Positions 53,104 through 63,151 of a stretch of 64,000 nt of DNA are shown in pieces. The DNA comes from Lactarius indigo. Lineage: Eukaryota; Basidiomycota; Agaricomycetes; Russulales; Russulaceae. The stretch lies in the NCBI GenBank assembly GCA_025766275.1, contig JAFKAC010000100.1:1-64000 (forward strand). Reading direction: 5' to 3'. Under the pieces are notes generated by a model. That model made no database searches. It was not told where the DNA came from and worked only from the letters and a program-made list of their open reading frames with translations. The position numbers were made by a program, and so were the translations under genes. Each line of letters opens with the position of its first letter. Position 1 is the stretch's first letter.

Positions 53104-56100
53104 ACCCATCGGCCTGGGTGAGGGCAGTTAATTGTAACAGTGTAATCATGACTCGCTATCGATCTATGAGAGTTCCAGTTTCGATTCGCACCAGTTACAA
53201 AATGGCCGACATACGCGCTTTAGTGGATTCAGGAGCAACCCACTGCTTCATGAAGCCATCATTCGCAAAAAGGATGGGGCTCGGAACCAAACTACTCGAA
53301 GTCCCAAAGAAAATATGGAATATCGATAACACTGAAAACAGATCGGGACGTATCACTCATTATACAGACGTGGACGTTCAAACTAAAGGGATTCACAAGG
53401 AAATGCGCTTCCTCATCACCGACATCGGCAATGAGGACATCGTACTTGGATACCCCTGGCTCGCTATTTACGATCCGCATATCAAGTGGTCACAAGCTGC
53501 CATCCATGAAGATATGCTCCCCATTATTATTCGCTCAACTAATCCCTATCTCAAAACAGCAACAATTGCGGCGACCACCTCTCAAAATGATGACTATGAA
53601 GTCGTACACTCTTGTGTTATCACAGAGGAACAGCGACAGCAATTTGAAGAGGGATGTCGAATTAGAGCCACCGCCACTGACCTCGCCATTGCTGCTCAGC
53701 AGTACACTACTAAAGCTGAGTTGCCTCCCGAATACCGCGAATTCGAACGTCTCTTCAGTGAAGAAGCATCGGACAGGTTTCCGCCCAGCAGGCCCTGGGA
53801 TCACGCCATCGAGTTCAAACCGGGGACAGCTGATGCCATAGATTGTAAAATATACCCCATGACTCAAGAAGAAGACAAGAAGCTGCGCGAATGGATTGAT
53901 GAACAATTAAAGAAGGGGTACATACGACCCTCTAAATCTCCATACACCTCGTCCTTCTTTTTTATTAAAAAGAAGGATGGTAAGTTGCGGCCCGTTCAGG
54001 ATTACCGGAAGATCAACGCTGTTACTATCCGCAATCAATACCCACTTCCTCTCATTTCCGACCTTATCACAGACCTCAGTAACGCCCACATCTACACCAA
54101 ACTCGACGTACGATGGGGGTATAACAACATACGCATCAAAGAGGGAGACGAGGAAAAGGCGGCGTTTAAAACACGATATGGATTATTCGAACCAACGGTG
54201 ATGTTTTTCGGCTTAACCAACTCTCCGGCGACGTTCCAGACCATGATGAACTTCATCTTCAGGGATATCATCGCGAAGCACGAAAAACGTGGCACGGTTA
54301 TACGGGTTTACATGGACGACATCGGCATCGCTACAGGCCTTACTCACTCTTTACCAGATCACATTGAGGCAGTAAAAGACGTTCTCCGCGTATCCGCGGA
54401 ACACGACCTATATTACAAGCTCGAAAAATGTCTTTTCCACTCCCCGCGTATGGATTACCTGGGGGTAATCCTTGAAAAGGGGGTGACACGCATGGATCCT
54501 GTCAAAATTTCGGGCATTAAAGATTGGCCCACGCCAACCAAGGTTAAGGACGTCCGCTCTTTTCTCGGTTTTTGCAATTTTTATCGCCCTTTCATACGAG
54601 GTTTCGCGACCAAAGCACGCCCTCTCAACAAACTCACCCGCAAAGACACCGAATGGCACTGGGGGACCGAAGAAGAGAAAGCATTCCAAGACCTCAAAAC
54701 CCTTGTCACCAGCGAACCTGTACTCGCACACCCTGACCTCACGCAACAATTCGAACTAGAAGTTGATGCATCTGGGTTCGCCACTGGAGCTGTTCTCCTC
54801 CAGCGCAAAGCGGATGGCAAGCGACATCCTATTGGATATTATTCGTCCACCCTCAACAACGCCGAACGCAATTATGATATATACGACCTCGAACTCCTGG
54901 CAATCGTCAAAGCCTTTCGTCATTGGAGGCCCCTTCTAGCAGGGTCTCCTCACAAAATCAAAGTATTTTCGGATCACCTCAACTTACAATACTGGAGATC
55001 ACCGCAAAAGATTAGTAGGCGCGTAGCCAGGGAAGTACTCGAACTCTCGGAATACGACTTCGAGATTCACCATATAAAAGGGACTTCTAACGGCCGCGCC
55101 GATGCATTATCGCGGAGACCAGACTATGACCAAGGCGAAAGAGACAACGAAGGAGTAACCGTGCTACCAGAGAACGTCTTTGCACGCGCTACTACGTTGG
55201 AGGAACCGCGACATCCACACTGGAGACCGGAGATTCTGCCAGTAGAAATGACGCCGGAACATCCCATCTACGAACAGGATATAGCTAAGTTGAAACCTTG
55301 GGTTGACGCCCACAAACTAAAAGACATCGAAGGAACGTGGTATAAGGACGGACGCCGAGTGGTCACCGGCGGTATCCACGACAAACGCACCATTATCGCC
55401 GCTCACCATGACTCCCCCGTCTACGGCCATCCAGGCATCAAACGCACTCTCCAACTCACGGAACGACACTACTGGTGGCCGCAAATGAAGAACGATGTCA
55501 CCGATTACGTCAAGGGTTGTGCGGAGTGCCAGCGGCACAAAGTCAATCTCCGACCAATCAGAGCACCCCTACAACCCATCTATCCCAAACCAGAAGCCCT
55601 ACCATTCGAGACTATCGCGGTAGACTTCATTACTAAACTCCCTGTCTCCCGCGGATACGATTCTATTCTCACGGTAACCGACCACGATTGCACCAAGGCT
55701 GCTGTCTTCATCCCGTGTAATGAAGAGATAACGGCCGAAGGAACGGCTGCCCTGTATGTGTCTCACGTCTTCCCACGATTCGGACTCCCTTCGCGTGTTA
55801 TCAGTGATCGAGACCCCCGCTTCGCATCCAAATTCATGCGAGAGATATGTAAAATCCTTGGCATCAGCCAAAATATCTCAACCGCTTATCATCCCCGAAC
55901 CGACGGCCAATCGGAACGAACAAATCAATGGCTGGAGCAATATCTCCGTTTCTGGGTAAATGAGCGGCAAGATGACTGGGTCCGCTATCTGCCTATGGCA
56001 GAATTCACGCATAACAATTGGCCTAATGAAACTACACGGGAGTCCCCCTTCTTTCTCTTATCTGGATTCAATCCTCGCGCTGATTGGACCGATAGGCCTT

Positions 56101-57878
56101 CCCCTATCCCGCAAGTATCATTAAGATTAGACCAATTCAAACAAGCGCGACAGCGCGCCTTTTCTTGCATGCTCCGAGCGCAGAAGTCATGGGTCAAACA
56201 CAAAGATACGCCCAAGTTCAAAGAAGGAGACCTCGTGTGGCTGGAAGGACGTCATCTACGCACTCATCAACCAACCGCAAAACTAGCGGCTAAACGACAC
56301 GGGCCATTTAAGGTCATCCAGGTGATGTCCCCTGTCAACTATCGCCTCGAGCTTCCCACGCAGTGGAGCATCCATGATGTTTTCCACATAGATCTTCTCA
56401 CACCTTATCGCGAAACACCCACGCACGGACCAAACTATCAACGCCCACCACCTGATTTGGTCGATAACGAAGAAGAATATGAAGTCGAGAAGATTCTAGA
56501 TTCTCGGCGATTCGGCAGGAAGCGTCGGCTCCAGTACCTTGTCAAATGGAAGGGCTATCCAGACTCAGACAATCAATGGATAGATAAGGATGACGTATTT
56601 GCCGATGAAGCCGTTCGGGAGTTCAAACATTCTAACCCCGACCGAGAAACGCATATAAGGGTGGCCTCTTGTCGCGATAAGTCCCCAACTCCCATTCATT
56701 CCATGTCCTCTACTCGACGCAATGACCAGCTCGCCCTCCTCTCTACCCTTGTCAACGACTCCACCGCCACGCTTGTTAACCCCGACACCGCCAACGACGC
56801 CGCAGCCACTAGAGTTGCAGGTGGAGGCCGTCCCTCCATGCAGCATGAGGAGGACGGCCCTATCACTAGCGAAGAACTGCACCAGACACTGCAACGATTC
56901 CCTATGCCCGTACAGGGAATTGTCGACGACGATCCAGCAACAACTCAACCAACACCTCCGCAGCCAATGTACGCCCTCACAAACCCCGACACCGGTGAGC
57001 CCGAAGTCTTCCTCACCGAAGACAAGTTGTTTCGGCTTCAAGCAGCTGTCCCGCGCGGTGAAGCCACCGGACGCCATGAAGAAATACGAGCAAGAATGGA
57101 AAGAAACGGCGGCGCGGTGGCAGCGGGAGCAACTGCATATCGCCGCCTGCCGACGACGGATGATGAAGGAGCGGAAGGAGTACTGGACGAAGATGAGGAT
57201 GAAGACGAGCTTGGAGACCATTACCCCATCAGGCACGCATTCCTTAACCATGAATTCTACGCTGAAGATCCAGCCGCCACTCCCTACCTCGTCGACGCAG
57301 CGGGGGGGCCTCTACACCGAGGACGAGTCGCCGTGGCACAAGCGGCTCGTTATACACCAATGGGGGAACGAGACCCAGCAACCAGGGTCGTTGTCCCTGA
57401 AGGGTTCCGGGTCAATCGAGGACCCGATTACATTCCGTTCCCGATCAAGCTCCCCAACGGACCGACCGTACAAGCCTCTCACGTACAAGTTATCCGGGGA
57501 GGAGACCCCTTCGTACTCGGACTAGCTCCGGGGTCGGGTTTCCTTTATGGTAAACCCCTCTATGCCACTCCGCACCTCCCCAAAAACAACCGCGCGCTCA
57601 TCCCACACGAGGAGTACTTTATGCTCCGCGATCGACACCCCACCGACCTGCTGCTCATGCGCATCGGGGATGTCACTCTCACCCAAGAGTTGCGCCGGTT
57701 CCGGCAATTTGCCTTTGCCGAGGACCAATTGGAGAAGCGGATACGGCAGTTACGGCTGGAGCAGGAGATGGTGGTCCAGGACAAAAAGGACAGTCTCTAT
57801 CGGTTGGAACGTGCTAACATATTGGCCAGGATGGAAGATGAGGCGGAAAGGATGAGGCAGGAATCGGTGGCGGATTAG
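53073..57878 (+). CDS. pol: Element C pol polyprotein (PR-RT-RNaseH-IN-chromodomain plus extension)
   Basis: The 1601-codon frame encodes protease (ALVDSGATHCF), reverse transcriptase (VYMDDIGIATG, near 54310), RNase H (VDASGFATGAVLL), integrase ([59 protein letters not shown]), a GPF module and a chromodomain (YLVKWKGYPDSDNQW, near 56540), which in chromoviruses guides insertion to marked chromatin. About 420 residues follow the chromodomain, including conserved DYIPFPIKLPNGPTVQASHV and GKPLYATPHLP blocks of unknown function. It is probably made by -1 frameshifting from gag. No defect was seen. Confidence 0.94.
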   Translation: MEEGGFSGRLNPSAWVRAVNCNSVIMTRYRSMRVPVSIRTSYKMADIRALVDSGATHCFMKPSFAKRMGLGTKLLEVPKKIWNIDNTENRSGRITHYTDVDVQTKGIHKEMRFLITDIGNEDIVLGYPWLAIYDPHIKWSQAAIHEDMLPIIIRSTNPYLKTATIAATTSQNDDYEVVHSCVITEEQRQQFEEGCRIRATATDLAIAAQQYTTKAELPPEYREFERLFSEEASDRFPPSRPWDHAIEFKPGTADAIDCKIYPMTQEEDKKLREWIDEQLKKGYIRPSKSPYTSSFFFIKKKDGKLRPVQDYRKINAVTIRNQYPLPLISDLITDLSNAHIYTKLDVRWGYNNIRIKEGDEEKAAFKTRYGLFEPTVMFFGLTNSPATFQTMMNFIFRDIIAKHEKRGTVIRVYMDDIGIATGLTHSLPDHIEAVKDVLRVSAEHDLYYKLEKCLFHSPRMDYLGVILEKGVTRMDPVKISGIKDWPTPTKVKDVRSFLGFCNFYRPFIRGFATKARPLNKLTRKDTEWHWGTEEEKAFQDLKTLVTSEPVLAHPDLTQQFELEVDASGFATGAVLLQRKADGKRHPIGYYSSTLNNAERNYDIYDLELLAIVKAFRHWRPLLAGSPHKIKVFSDHLNLQYWRSPQKISRRVAREVLELSEYDFEIHHIKGTSNGRADALSRRPDYDQGERDNEGVTVLPENVFARATTLEEPRHPHWRPEILPVEMTPEHPIYEQDIAKLKPWVDAHKLKDIEGTWYKDGRRVVTGGIHDKRTIIAAHHDSPVYGHPGIKRTLQLTERHYWWPQMKNDVTDYVKGCAECQRHKVNLRPIRAPLQPIYPKPEALPFETIAVDFITKLPVSRGYDSILTVTDHDCTKAAVFIPCNEEITAEGTAALYVSHVFPRFGLPSRVISDRDPRFASKFMREICKILGISQNISTAYHPRTDGQSERTNQWLEQYLRFWVNERQDDWVRYLPMAEFTHNNWPNETTRESPFFLLSGFNPRADWTDRPSPIPQVSLRLDQFKQARQRAFSCMLRAQKSWVKHKDTPKFKEGDLVWLEGRHLRTHQPTAKLAAKRHGPFKVIQVMSPVNYRLELPTQWSIHDVFHIDLLTPYRETPTHGPNYQRPPPDLVDNEEEYEVEKILDSRRFGRKRRLQYLVKWKGYPDSDNQWIDKDDVFADEAVREFKHSNPDRETHIRVASCRDKSPTPIHSMSSTRRNDQLALLSTLVNDSTATLVNPDTANDAAATRVAGGGRPSMQHEEDGPITSEELHQTLQRFPMPVQGIVDDDPATTQPTPPQPMYALTNPDTGEPEVFLTEDKLFRLQAAVPRGEATGRHEEIRARMERNGGAVAAGATAYRRLPTTDDEGAEGVLDEDEDEDELGDHYPIRHAFLNHEFYAEDPAATPYLVDAAGGPLHRGRVAVAQAARYTPMGERDPATRVVVPEGFRVNRGPDYIPFPIKLPNGPTVQASHVQVIRGGDPFVLGLAPGSGFLYGKPLYATPHLPKNNRALIPHEEYFMLRDRHPTDLLLMRIGDVTLTQELRRFRQFAFAEDQLEKRIRQLRLEQEMVVQDKKDSLYRLERANILARMEDEAERMRQESVAD
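53085..53091 (+). promoter_or_regulatory. -1 frameshift heptamer GGGTTTT at gag/pol overlap
   Basis: In the gag frame the codons read G-GGT-TTT, the X XXY YYZ arrangement of -1 ribosomal slippage. The stop codon of gag lies four codons downstream (53101-53103). Element A has the same heptamer. B and B' have GGATTTT in the same place and register. Confidence 0.55.
54473..54486 (+). promoter_or_regulatory. Candidate central polypurine tract, element C
   Basis: TGAAAAGGGGGTGA, an exact copy of the 3' polypurine tract (57897-57910), lies about 49% of the way along the internal region, within pol codons. Confidence 0.5.
56722..57525 (+). CDS. Overlapping ORF in +1 frame at 3' end of pol (element C copy)
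   Basis: An ATG-initiated 267-codon ORF in the +1 frame relative to pol. It has a Pro/Thr/Ser-rich N-terminal half with a Cys/His cluster (CTRHCNDSLCPYREL) and a charged helical block (PPDAMKKYEQEWKETAARW, RRRMMKERKEYWTKMRM), ending GEETPSYSD. The element A copy shares start, stop, Cys/His cluster (CPRHCDNFPCP) and helical block. No known domain is recognised. It could be a separate accessory protein or a chance open frame kept by pol codon use. Confidence 0.5.
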   Translation: MTSSPSSLPLSTTPPPRLLTPTPPTTPQPLELQVEAVPPCSMRRTALSLAKNCTRHCNDSLCPYRELSTTIQQQLNQHLRSQCTPSQTPTPVSPKSSSPKTSCFGFKQLSRAVKPPDAMKKYEQEWKETAARWQREQLHIAACRRRMMKERKEYWTKMRMKTSLETITPSGTHSLTMNSTLKIQPPLPTSSTQRGGLYTEDESPWHKRLVIHQWGNETQQPGSLSLKGSGSIEDPITFRSRSSSPTDRPYKPLTYKLSGEETPSYSD

Positions 57879-57896
57879 TGAGGTGGGCCTCACTCC

Positions 57897-57910
57897 TGAA
57901 AAGGGGGTGA
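57897..57910 (+). promoter_or_regulatory. 3' polypurine tract of element C
   Basis: TGAAAAGGGGGTGA ends directly at the first base of the 3' LTR (57911), as expected for the plus-strand primer. Confidence 0.85.
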
Positions 57911-58419
57911 TGTTACGGTACGGACTTGAAGACTCATTACGCACGACTCATGACCGGTTATGACTACGGTCCGGTATTGATATTAGTCATGGACTCTTAC
58001 ATCGTATCAGTCAGCATAGTAGTTCGCATGTGATTGTGACTCATGTATGACTCATTCCTAGGATAGCTGTACTAGGGTTCGAGCTAGTTACGCTATTGGT
58101 TACCTACTATTCCAGCGGCGCTTTAAAGCCCGCGCGTATCTGTATAAGTAGTCGACTCGGAAGACCAAGACTCTCCATCTTGGTCTTCTTCAATCCACCT
58201 TCTGAATCGTCTCCTGTCTGCCTTAGTCTTTGACTAAGTGTGCCTCCGCTAAGTGTCTACCAAGGGACACTTCTCTTCATCCTTTTGCTGCAGCGTGTGC
58301 CAGTGTGCCCCTGTTCAGCCTGCGTTGGGTTGACACGTGATCCCCATTCGCCAGACTTTCGCTAAGTCGATTACGCCTTTCACGAGTCCAAGTCGGACTA
58401 ACGCCGGTGGAGCGTAACA
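57911..58419 (+). repeat. Element C 3' LTR (509 bp)
   Basis: Identical by eye to the 5' LTR. It is followed by the GTACA duplication and the remainder of LTR2. Confidence 0.96.
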
Positions 58420-59142
58420 GTACATGGTACTCTACTTATACTCCTACAGAGGGTGACAGTAGTACAAGATAAGTAACGCTAGTCACAGAATACAAAGGTG
58501 CTATTGTTCTACAAAGGGACAAAAGAGTGGACGCTTTGAGAACAAGGGATAGGAGAACAAGAAGAGTCCAGAACTAGATGATATCATACTGACATCATAA
58601 TAAAGATACTACCAAGTAAAGAACAAAGGAAAGTACAAAGGCGTTGTACAACGCAGAGTCCGGATGTATGATGTCATTAGAAGTACAGTGATGTCATATG
58701 TGACGCGATGATGAGTCCAGATTGTACAGATCAAAATAGTATCTAATCTACAAGTCCTGTATATCTAATCTAAAGCAGTCCATGCTGCAAGTCCGGTCCG
58801 TATGAGCCGCTAAGTGCGCAAGGGTCACTTATCAACAAGAGCCACCCTAACAGACACCGAAAAACTGCAGCTGCAGAAAGAAGGAAGATGCTTCTGCTGT
58901 CGAGGCCAGGGGCATATTTCCCGCAACTGTCCCCAGAAGTCTACCACCATCAAAACAACTGAAACCACAACTCCCGCAACCAGCGCCCCCACAACCGCCA
59001 CTATCTCCATGACCGCATCACGCCCCCTTTCTAACGAAGAACAAGTGGACGCCCAGGTAGCGGCGCTATTCGCTCAATCCCTGGAAGTACGAGAATTGAT
59101 GGTGGACAAACTATTTGGCCAGAAGAAGGATTTTCTGAACGC

Positions 59143-62100
59143 TTGAACCCGGCGGCCTGGGCTAGAGCATTAAAACTTAGCGTGTACAATAGCAGATTCC
59201 GATCTATGCGAATTCCAGTTCTTTTCAAATCTGCTCACGCGACGGCCGAACGAAACGTCCTCGTCGATTCCGGCGCCACCGATAATTTTATAAGCGCAAA
59301 CCTCCTGAAACGACTAAAGATAGCTTGGCTAGCTACCGAACGGCCCATCAAAATATGGAATGTGGATGGAACCCACAATCAAGGAGGGGAAATCACTTCC
59401 TTCACCGACCTCACGGTCAAAACAGGAGGAAAGACCCAACATCTCCGGTTTCTTATCACCGACCTGGGAAACGATGAAGTCATACTCGGATATCCTTGGT
59501 TCACAGCCTTCGAACCGAAGTTCCACTGGCGAGATGCCACCCTCGATGAAGAATTCCAACCGGTAGTAATTACCAGTCTGAATTTGTCAGACAAAGCCAT
59601 GCCTATGGAAGCTACCATTAAGGCATTGGAGATGTATCAACTTGACGAATTGGCCTGGGAGCAACTGGAAGGAGAAGAAGCGCCACTCATCCGACTGCGA
59701 AAAACAACAACAGCTTCGGAACTTGCACAACAAGAGGCAGCCAAGAAGCCGCAAAAGACCTTTGAAGAACTCGTTCCTGAAGAGTATCGCCGACACCATA
59801 AGGTCTTTAGCGAAGAAGCCTCCCAACGCTTTCCCCCTTCACGGACGTGGGACCACGCCATTGATCTGATCCCAACTGCCCCTGAAACCATGGACTGCAA
59901 GGTATACCCGCTTACGATCCCCGAAACCGAAAAACTGTCCGAGTTCATAACCGAACACCTAGACAAAAGATACATCCAACCATCAAAATCCCCCTACGCT
60001 TCTCCCTTTTTCTTCATCAAAAAGAAGGACGGGAAACTGCGGCCGGTACAGGACTACCGTCGCCTCAACGAACTAACCGTAAAGAACCACTACCCACTCC
60101 CCTTGATCCCTGAACTTATCAATTGGATCTGAGAGGCACGACTGTACTCCAAGCTTGATATCCGATGGGGGTACAATAATGTTCGAATCAAACCGGGTGA
60201 CGAGTGGAAAGCGGCGTTCAAAACCAATCAGGGGTTATTCAAACCGCGAGTCATGTTCTCCGGCCTTACCAACTCCCCCAGTACCTTCCAAACCATGATG
60301 GACACCATATTCCGGGAACTGGTACTGACCGGAGAAGTTATCGTCTACATGGACGATATTCTAATCGCAACAGCAGACAATCGCACCCATCATCGACAAA
60401 TTTTACATCGCGTCCTGGATCTATGTGACGAACACGACTTATACATCAAACCAGAGAAATGCGTATTCGAGGTCTATGAAGTGGAATACCTAGGCCTAAT
60501 CATCGGACACGGCAAGCTGTGAATGGACCCAGTAAAAGTACAGGGTGTACAGGATTGGAAGGCACCAAAAACCCTAAAAGAAGTACGAGCCTTTCTGGGC
60601 TTCTGCAACTTCTACCGACGATTTATAAGGGGATTCTCCACGATAGCAAGACCACTCCATGACCTCACAAAGAAGGACACGCCATGGGAATGGACGAAGC
60701 TCCGGCAAGAAGCATTCGACACTATCAAGGAACGAATCAGCTCCGAACCTGTACTCCTGTTCCCAAAATTTGATCAACCCTTCGAGATAGAGGTCGATGC
60801 CTCAAGCTACGCCCTAGGAGCAGTACTAAATCAAAAGGGAGAAGACCAGAAGCTACACCCAGTGGCGTTCTATTCGGAATCGCTAACCGAAGCGGAGCGT
60901 AACTACGACATCTATGACAGAGAATTACTAGCCATCGTCAAAGCCCTACGAACATGGCACACATATCTTATTGGCTCCCCCCACTTGATAACCATCCACA
61001 CCGACCATGCTAACCTCCAATATTGGAAGGAACCAAGAAAAATCAGTAGGCACGTGGCACGAGAATTCCAGGAACTCTCTGAATACAACTTCGTACTCAA
61101 ACATATCCCCAGCACCAAGAATACCCAAGCAGACTCCCTATCAAGACGCCCTGACTATGACGACGGCACAACGGACAACGACCATGTCACAGTATTACCA
61201 GATGAAGTATTCCTAAAGATCACCCAGACGTCCATGCACGATATGGACATATGGACCCAAATTACTCAAAGCATGGAAGAATCGGCAGTACTCCCATGGG
61301 TCGAACCCCATAACCTAAAGAAACACAACGGGCTATGGTGGAAGGGCGACGCCCTCGTTGTTGTGGGAAACAACGACCTTAAGCGGGGGGTGATCACCTT
61401 TTTTCACGACACTCTGAGCGCCGGACATCCCGGAATCGCAAATACTCTAGAACTAGTACGACGCGACTTCTGGTGGCCAAACATGCGAAAAGACGTGGAA
61501 GCGTACGTCAAGGGATGTGCCATCTGTCAAAGCAACAAGATCAATCCTCACCGACAAAAGCCCCACCTGTTCCCCATTACCACGGATCCAACAGCCGAAC
61601 CCTTCAAAGTGGTAGCAATGGATTTCATAGTCAAACTCCCCGTATCCAATGGATTCGATTCGATTCTCACCATCACCGATCACAATTGCTCAAAAGCGTC
61701 GATATTCATTCCCTGCAATGAAACCATCACATCGGAAGGAGTGGCCAAACTCTATCTCCAATACGTATACCCTCATTACGGCCTACCCAGAAAAATCATA
61801 TCCGATCGAGACCCCAGATTTGCGTCTACTTTCATGAGACAACTGTGCCACACGCTGGGGATACAACAAAACATATCATCGGCATATCACCCCCAGACCG
61901 ATGGCCAGTCGGAACGCACCAACCAATGGCTGGAACAATACCTACGACACTGGTGCAATGTAAGACAAGATAATTGGGCAGAAGTCCTACCAATGGCACA
62001 ATTCGCACACAACTCCTGGGCAAATGCCACAACCAAACATTCCCCATTCTCGCTCCTTATGGGATGGGAACCGCGAACCACCTGGAGCCCCAAACCGTCG

Positions 62101-62676
62101 AACTGTCCAGCTGTGGACCAACGATTGGAAGAACTGCTAATACTCAGGCAACACGCCCAGGACAGCATTAAACACGCGCAACGCCTTATGATGCAACGAG
62201 GCAAAACGGGGTTCACACCCTATCAACAAGGAGACCAAGTATGGCTAGAAGGGACGAACCTCCGTACCTTCTACCCCACAAGTAAACTAGCCCCAAAGAG
62301 ACACGGACCATTCAAGATAACGAAGGTTCTATCAGACGTTTCTTACGAACTCGAACTCCCCACTACATGGAAGATCCACCCGGTATTCCATGCGAACCTT
62401 CTCACACTGTATAAGGAGACGGAGATGCACGGCGCAAATTTCACCCGACCTCCGCCTGACCTTATTGATGGAGAAGAGGAGTATGAGGTGGAGCGCATTG
62501 AAGACGCCCAGGTACGAGGGCGAGGGTGCAAACTCCACTACCTGGTAAAGTGGAAAGGATTCCCACCAAGTGACAATACGTGGGAGCCTGCAACCAGCAT
62601 GACCAATGCCACAGACGCCATCAAGGACTACCATAGACAACACCCATCCGCCAAAGGGGCTGGACGAACAATATAA
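59143..62676 (+). pseudogene. pol: Element B' pol with two TGA codons
   Basis: The frame encodes protease (VLVDSGATDNFI), reverse transcriptase (VYMDDILIATADN), RNase H ([14 protein letters not shown]), integrase ([49 protein letters not shown]), a GPF module and a chromodomain ([16 protein letters not shown]), ending at 62676. TGA codons at 60130-60132 and 60520-60522 break it. At the second, families A/C have an Arg before MDPVK, which fits CGA changed to TGA. The rest reads through cleanly, so decay is recent and limited. No large extension follows the chromodomain, unlike A/C. Confidence 0.9.
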
Positions 62677-62716
62677 AAAGGGACTCGATCACCCTAAAGA
62701 GTTCCCAAATCCCGCA

Positions 62717-63151
62717 ATGACCAACACACCAGTCTCCGACACCACCCTAGTCCAAGTCCTCAGTAACCCGCAACTTGAAATCGCCCTCGAACGAGGGATT
62801 GTTACCATCGACCTCTCGAACGTCCCCCGACTATCACCGCCACCGTTTCCCCAAACTCTAGAACGAGAACTGGGAGAACTCACCCCATCAACGCCAGAAG
62901 AGGGACAATATTCCCCCACACCCCCTCCACGACAGTCACACACTCCCCCGCCTGAACCACCCGCACCTTTGCCACCATCTTCCTCACTGTCACGGACGCT
63001 CTATTTTTACCTTATTTTTCTGTATTTTTACGGATTTATTTGGTGGAGATACGAGACTCCAACGTTGTGCTCGAGCATCCAAGACCTTATCATTAGATAT
63101 GATAAGATGGTTAGTCACGTGATGCCAACATGTGCACCTACTAGCACGTGA
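62717..63151 (+). CDS. Small ORF after B' pol with one hydrophobic segment
   Basis: A 144-codon ATG frame reads MTNTPVSDTTLVQVLSN, then a Pro-rich stretch and a hydrophobic run (TLYFYLIFLYFYGFIWW) before KMVSHVMPT. It occupies the position of an env-like or accessory gene, but the hydrophobic run comes from T-rich DNA and may be chance. No family is recognised. Confidence 0.25.
   Translation: MTNTPVSDTTLVQVLSNPQLEIALERGIVTIDLSNVPRLSPPPFPQTLERELGELTPSTPEEGQYSPTPPPRQSHTPPPEPPAPLPPSSSLSRTLYFYLIFLYFYGFIWWRYETPTLCSSIQDLIIRYDKMVSHVMPTCAPTST

Larger units (their letters stand above)
50634..58419 (+). mobile_element. Element C: complete Ty3/gypsy chromovirus with identical LTRs
   Basis: It is 7786 bp with two 509-bp LTRs in which I found no mismatch, and a perfect GTACA duplication (50629-50633 and 58420-58424). 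gag (657 codons) and pol (1601 codons) are both open. The polypurine tract abuts the 3' LTR. These are the marks of a very recent insertion of a possibly active element. It is the innermost and youngest layer of the nested stack. Confidence 0.96.
50360..58837 (-). mobile_element. Solo LTR, family LTR2, split by element C
   Basis: The pieces 50360-50633 and 58425-58837 make one LTR of about 687 bp, reverse-complementary to the copy at 30373-30976. It has TGAT...AACA ends and the duplication AGAGC on both sides. A 59-bp unit near its left end is tandemly duplicated (50361-50419 and 50420-50478), which the other copy lacks. Element C sits at GTACA inside it. Confidence 0.87.
48984..59146 (+). 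pseudogene. gag: Element B' gag, split by LTR2 plus element C
   Basis: Part 1 (48984-50359) has the family-type N-terminal domain (KGTATWRNTPHDTGYYVFD) without an ATG, a Gly/Pro-rich linker with 21-bp tandem repeats (about 49555-49650), and a capsid-like core (DTIETRFIQAYTDTTQQQ, IDTYIAKFSNLANKAGY, IFQKGLP). Part 2 (58843-59146) carries the CCHC knuckle (CFCCRGQGHISRNC). The halves join in frame when the AGAGC duplication (50355-50359 and 58838-58842) is counted once. It ends overlapping pol in the -1 frame at GGATTTT (59128-59134). The first in-frame ATG is near 49386. Confidence 0.85.
48387..62676 (+). mobile_element. Element B': Ty3/gypsy chromovirus inserted in element B pol
   Basis: The 5' LTR (48387-48962) lies right after GTCAT (48382-48386). 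gag starts near 48984, is broken at 50360 by LTR2 (which contains element C) and resumes at 58843. pol runs 59143-62676 with two internal TGA codons. The 3' LTR was not found before 64000. Distinct sequence with its own promoter-like features begins near 63060, so a further insertion may separate pol from the 3' LTR. Confidence 0.87.

Noticed and set aside
50360..58837. LTR2 pieces as the two LTRs of one element surrounding element C
   Set aside because: The pieces are complementary halves of one LTR broken at the GTACA site, not two copies.
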